Positions 5,100 to 5,123 of a DNA stretch of 5,123 bases are shown here, one piece after another. Where the stretch lies: positions 1 through 5,123 of the forward strand of contig DAOUFX010000043.1 in the NCBI GenBank assembly GCA_034429675.1. The letters are read 5' to 3'. This DNA is from JAKQHY01 sp034429675 (GTDB lineage Bacteria; Chloroflexota; Anaerolineae; B4-G1; SLSP01). The stretch's first letter is position 1. Each line of letters starts with the position of its first letter. The translations under genes and the position numbers were made by a program. The notes beneath the pieces are model-generated. The model searched no databases and was not told the DNA's origin. It saw only the letters and a list, made by a program, of their open reading frames with translations.

Positions 5100-5123
5100 T
5101 TCGCACGGGCCGGCCCGTGCGAA
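5100..5123. repeat. Perfect 24-bp GC-rich palindrome at the right edge
   Basis: TTCGCACGGGCC is followed at once by its exact reverse complement, and GGTGTTTT precedes it on the plus strand. Read on the minus strand it gives hairpin, AAAAA, CACC, the same order as the plus-strand left-edge element (hairpin, AAAAAA, CACG). It lies upstream of the promoter at 5045-5073 and probably belongs to a dispersed intergenic palindrome family. Confidence 0.65.

Noticed and set aside
4882..5106. Minus-strand open frame of 74 codons over the promoter and leader, or a 39-codon version from the ATG near 4999
   Set aside because: It runs through the promoter, palindrome, 9-bp repeats and heptamers, has no Shine-Dalgarno site at proper distance and no recognisable protein features. 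It is best read as non-coding leader.
1..5123. Transposon with terminal inverted repeats
   Set aside because: The end palindromes match only in architecture, there is no transposase and no target duplication can be seen.
5075..5123. Start of a plus-strand gene at GTG 5094 after AAGGAG
   Set aside because: The spacing of about 13 bases is too long, and the frame runs straight into the palindrome at the edge.

Overview
The window carries a compact three-gene cluster, all on the minus strand, of the phosphoenolpyruvate-utilising (phosphohistidine) enzyme superfamily plus a small AbrB-type regulator. In transcription order (right to left) it reads: an AT-rich promoter and leader region (about 4847-5123); an 83-residue AbrB/MazE/SpoVT-fold DNA-binding protein (4595-4846); an 870-residue enzyme with an N-terminal membrane hairpin, a PEP/pyruvate-binding ATP-grasp domain, a central domain and a C-terminal swivelling phosphohistidine domain (1999-4611); a 265-bp intergenic stretch with a strong hairpin and a heptamer repeat array (1734-1998); and a 565-residue relative that has the central and phosphohistidine domains but no ATP-grasp domain (36-1733).

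The AbrB gene and the 870-residue gene overlap by 17 bases and are very probably translated from one message. The 565-residue gene has its own strong Shine-Dalgarno site and may be read through from upstream or have its own promoter. The domain layout recalls enzymes that split ATP and move a phosphoryl group through a swinging histidine domain onto a small molecule: PEP synthase, rifampin phosphotransferase, and the multi-subunit phenylphosphate synthase. The substrate cannot be read from the sequence. A working hypothesis is that the complete, membrane-tethered enzyme and the ATP-grasp-less enzyme form a functional pair, possibly sharing one nucleotide-binding domain, under control of the small AbrB protein or of a repressor acting on a 16-bp palindrome at the promoter.

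The non-coding DNA is unusually organised. Arrays of 7-bp repeats sit at exactly the same distance from the start codons of both the AbrB gene and the 565-residue gene. A sigma70-type promoter (TTGACA-17-TAAGAT) is followed directly by a perfect 16-bp palindrome over its predicted start. Two further leader structures lie between promoter and gene, and the two window ends fall in GC-rich palindromes that face each other.

Organism: a GC-rich bacterium with AT-rich, repeat-laden intergenic DNA. The heptamer repeats, palindromic intergenic elements and pile-up of PEP-utilising enzymes would fit an environmental Chloroflexota (Anaerolineae-like) genome, but this is an impression and not a demonstrated assignment.
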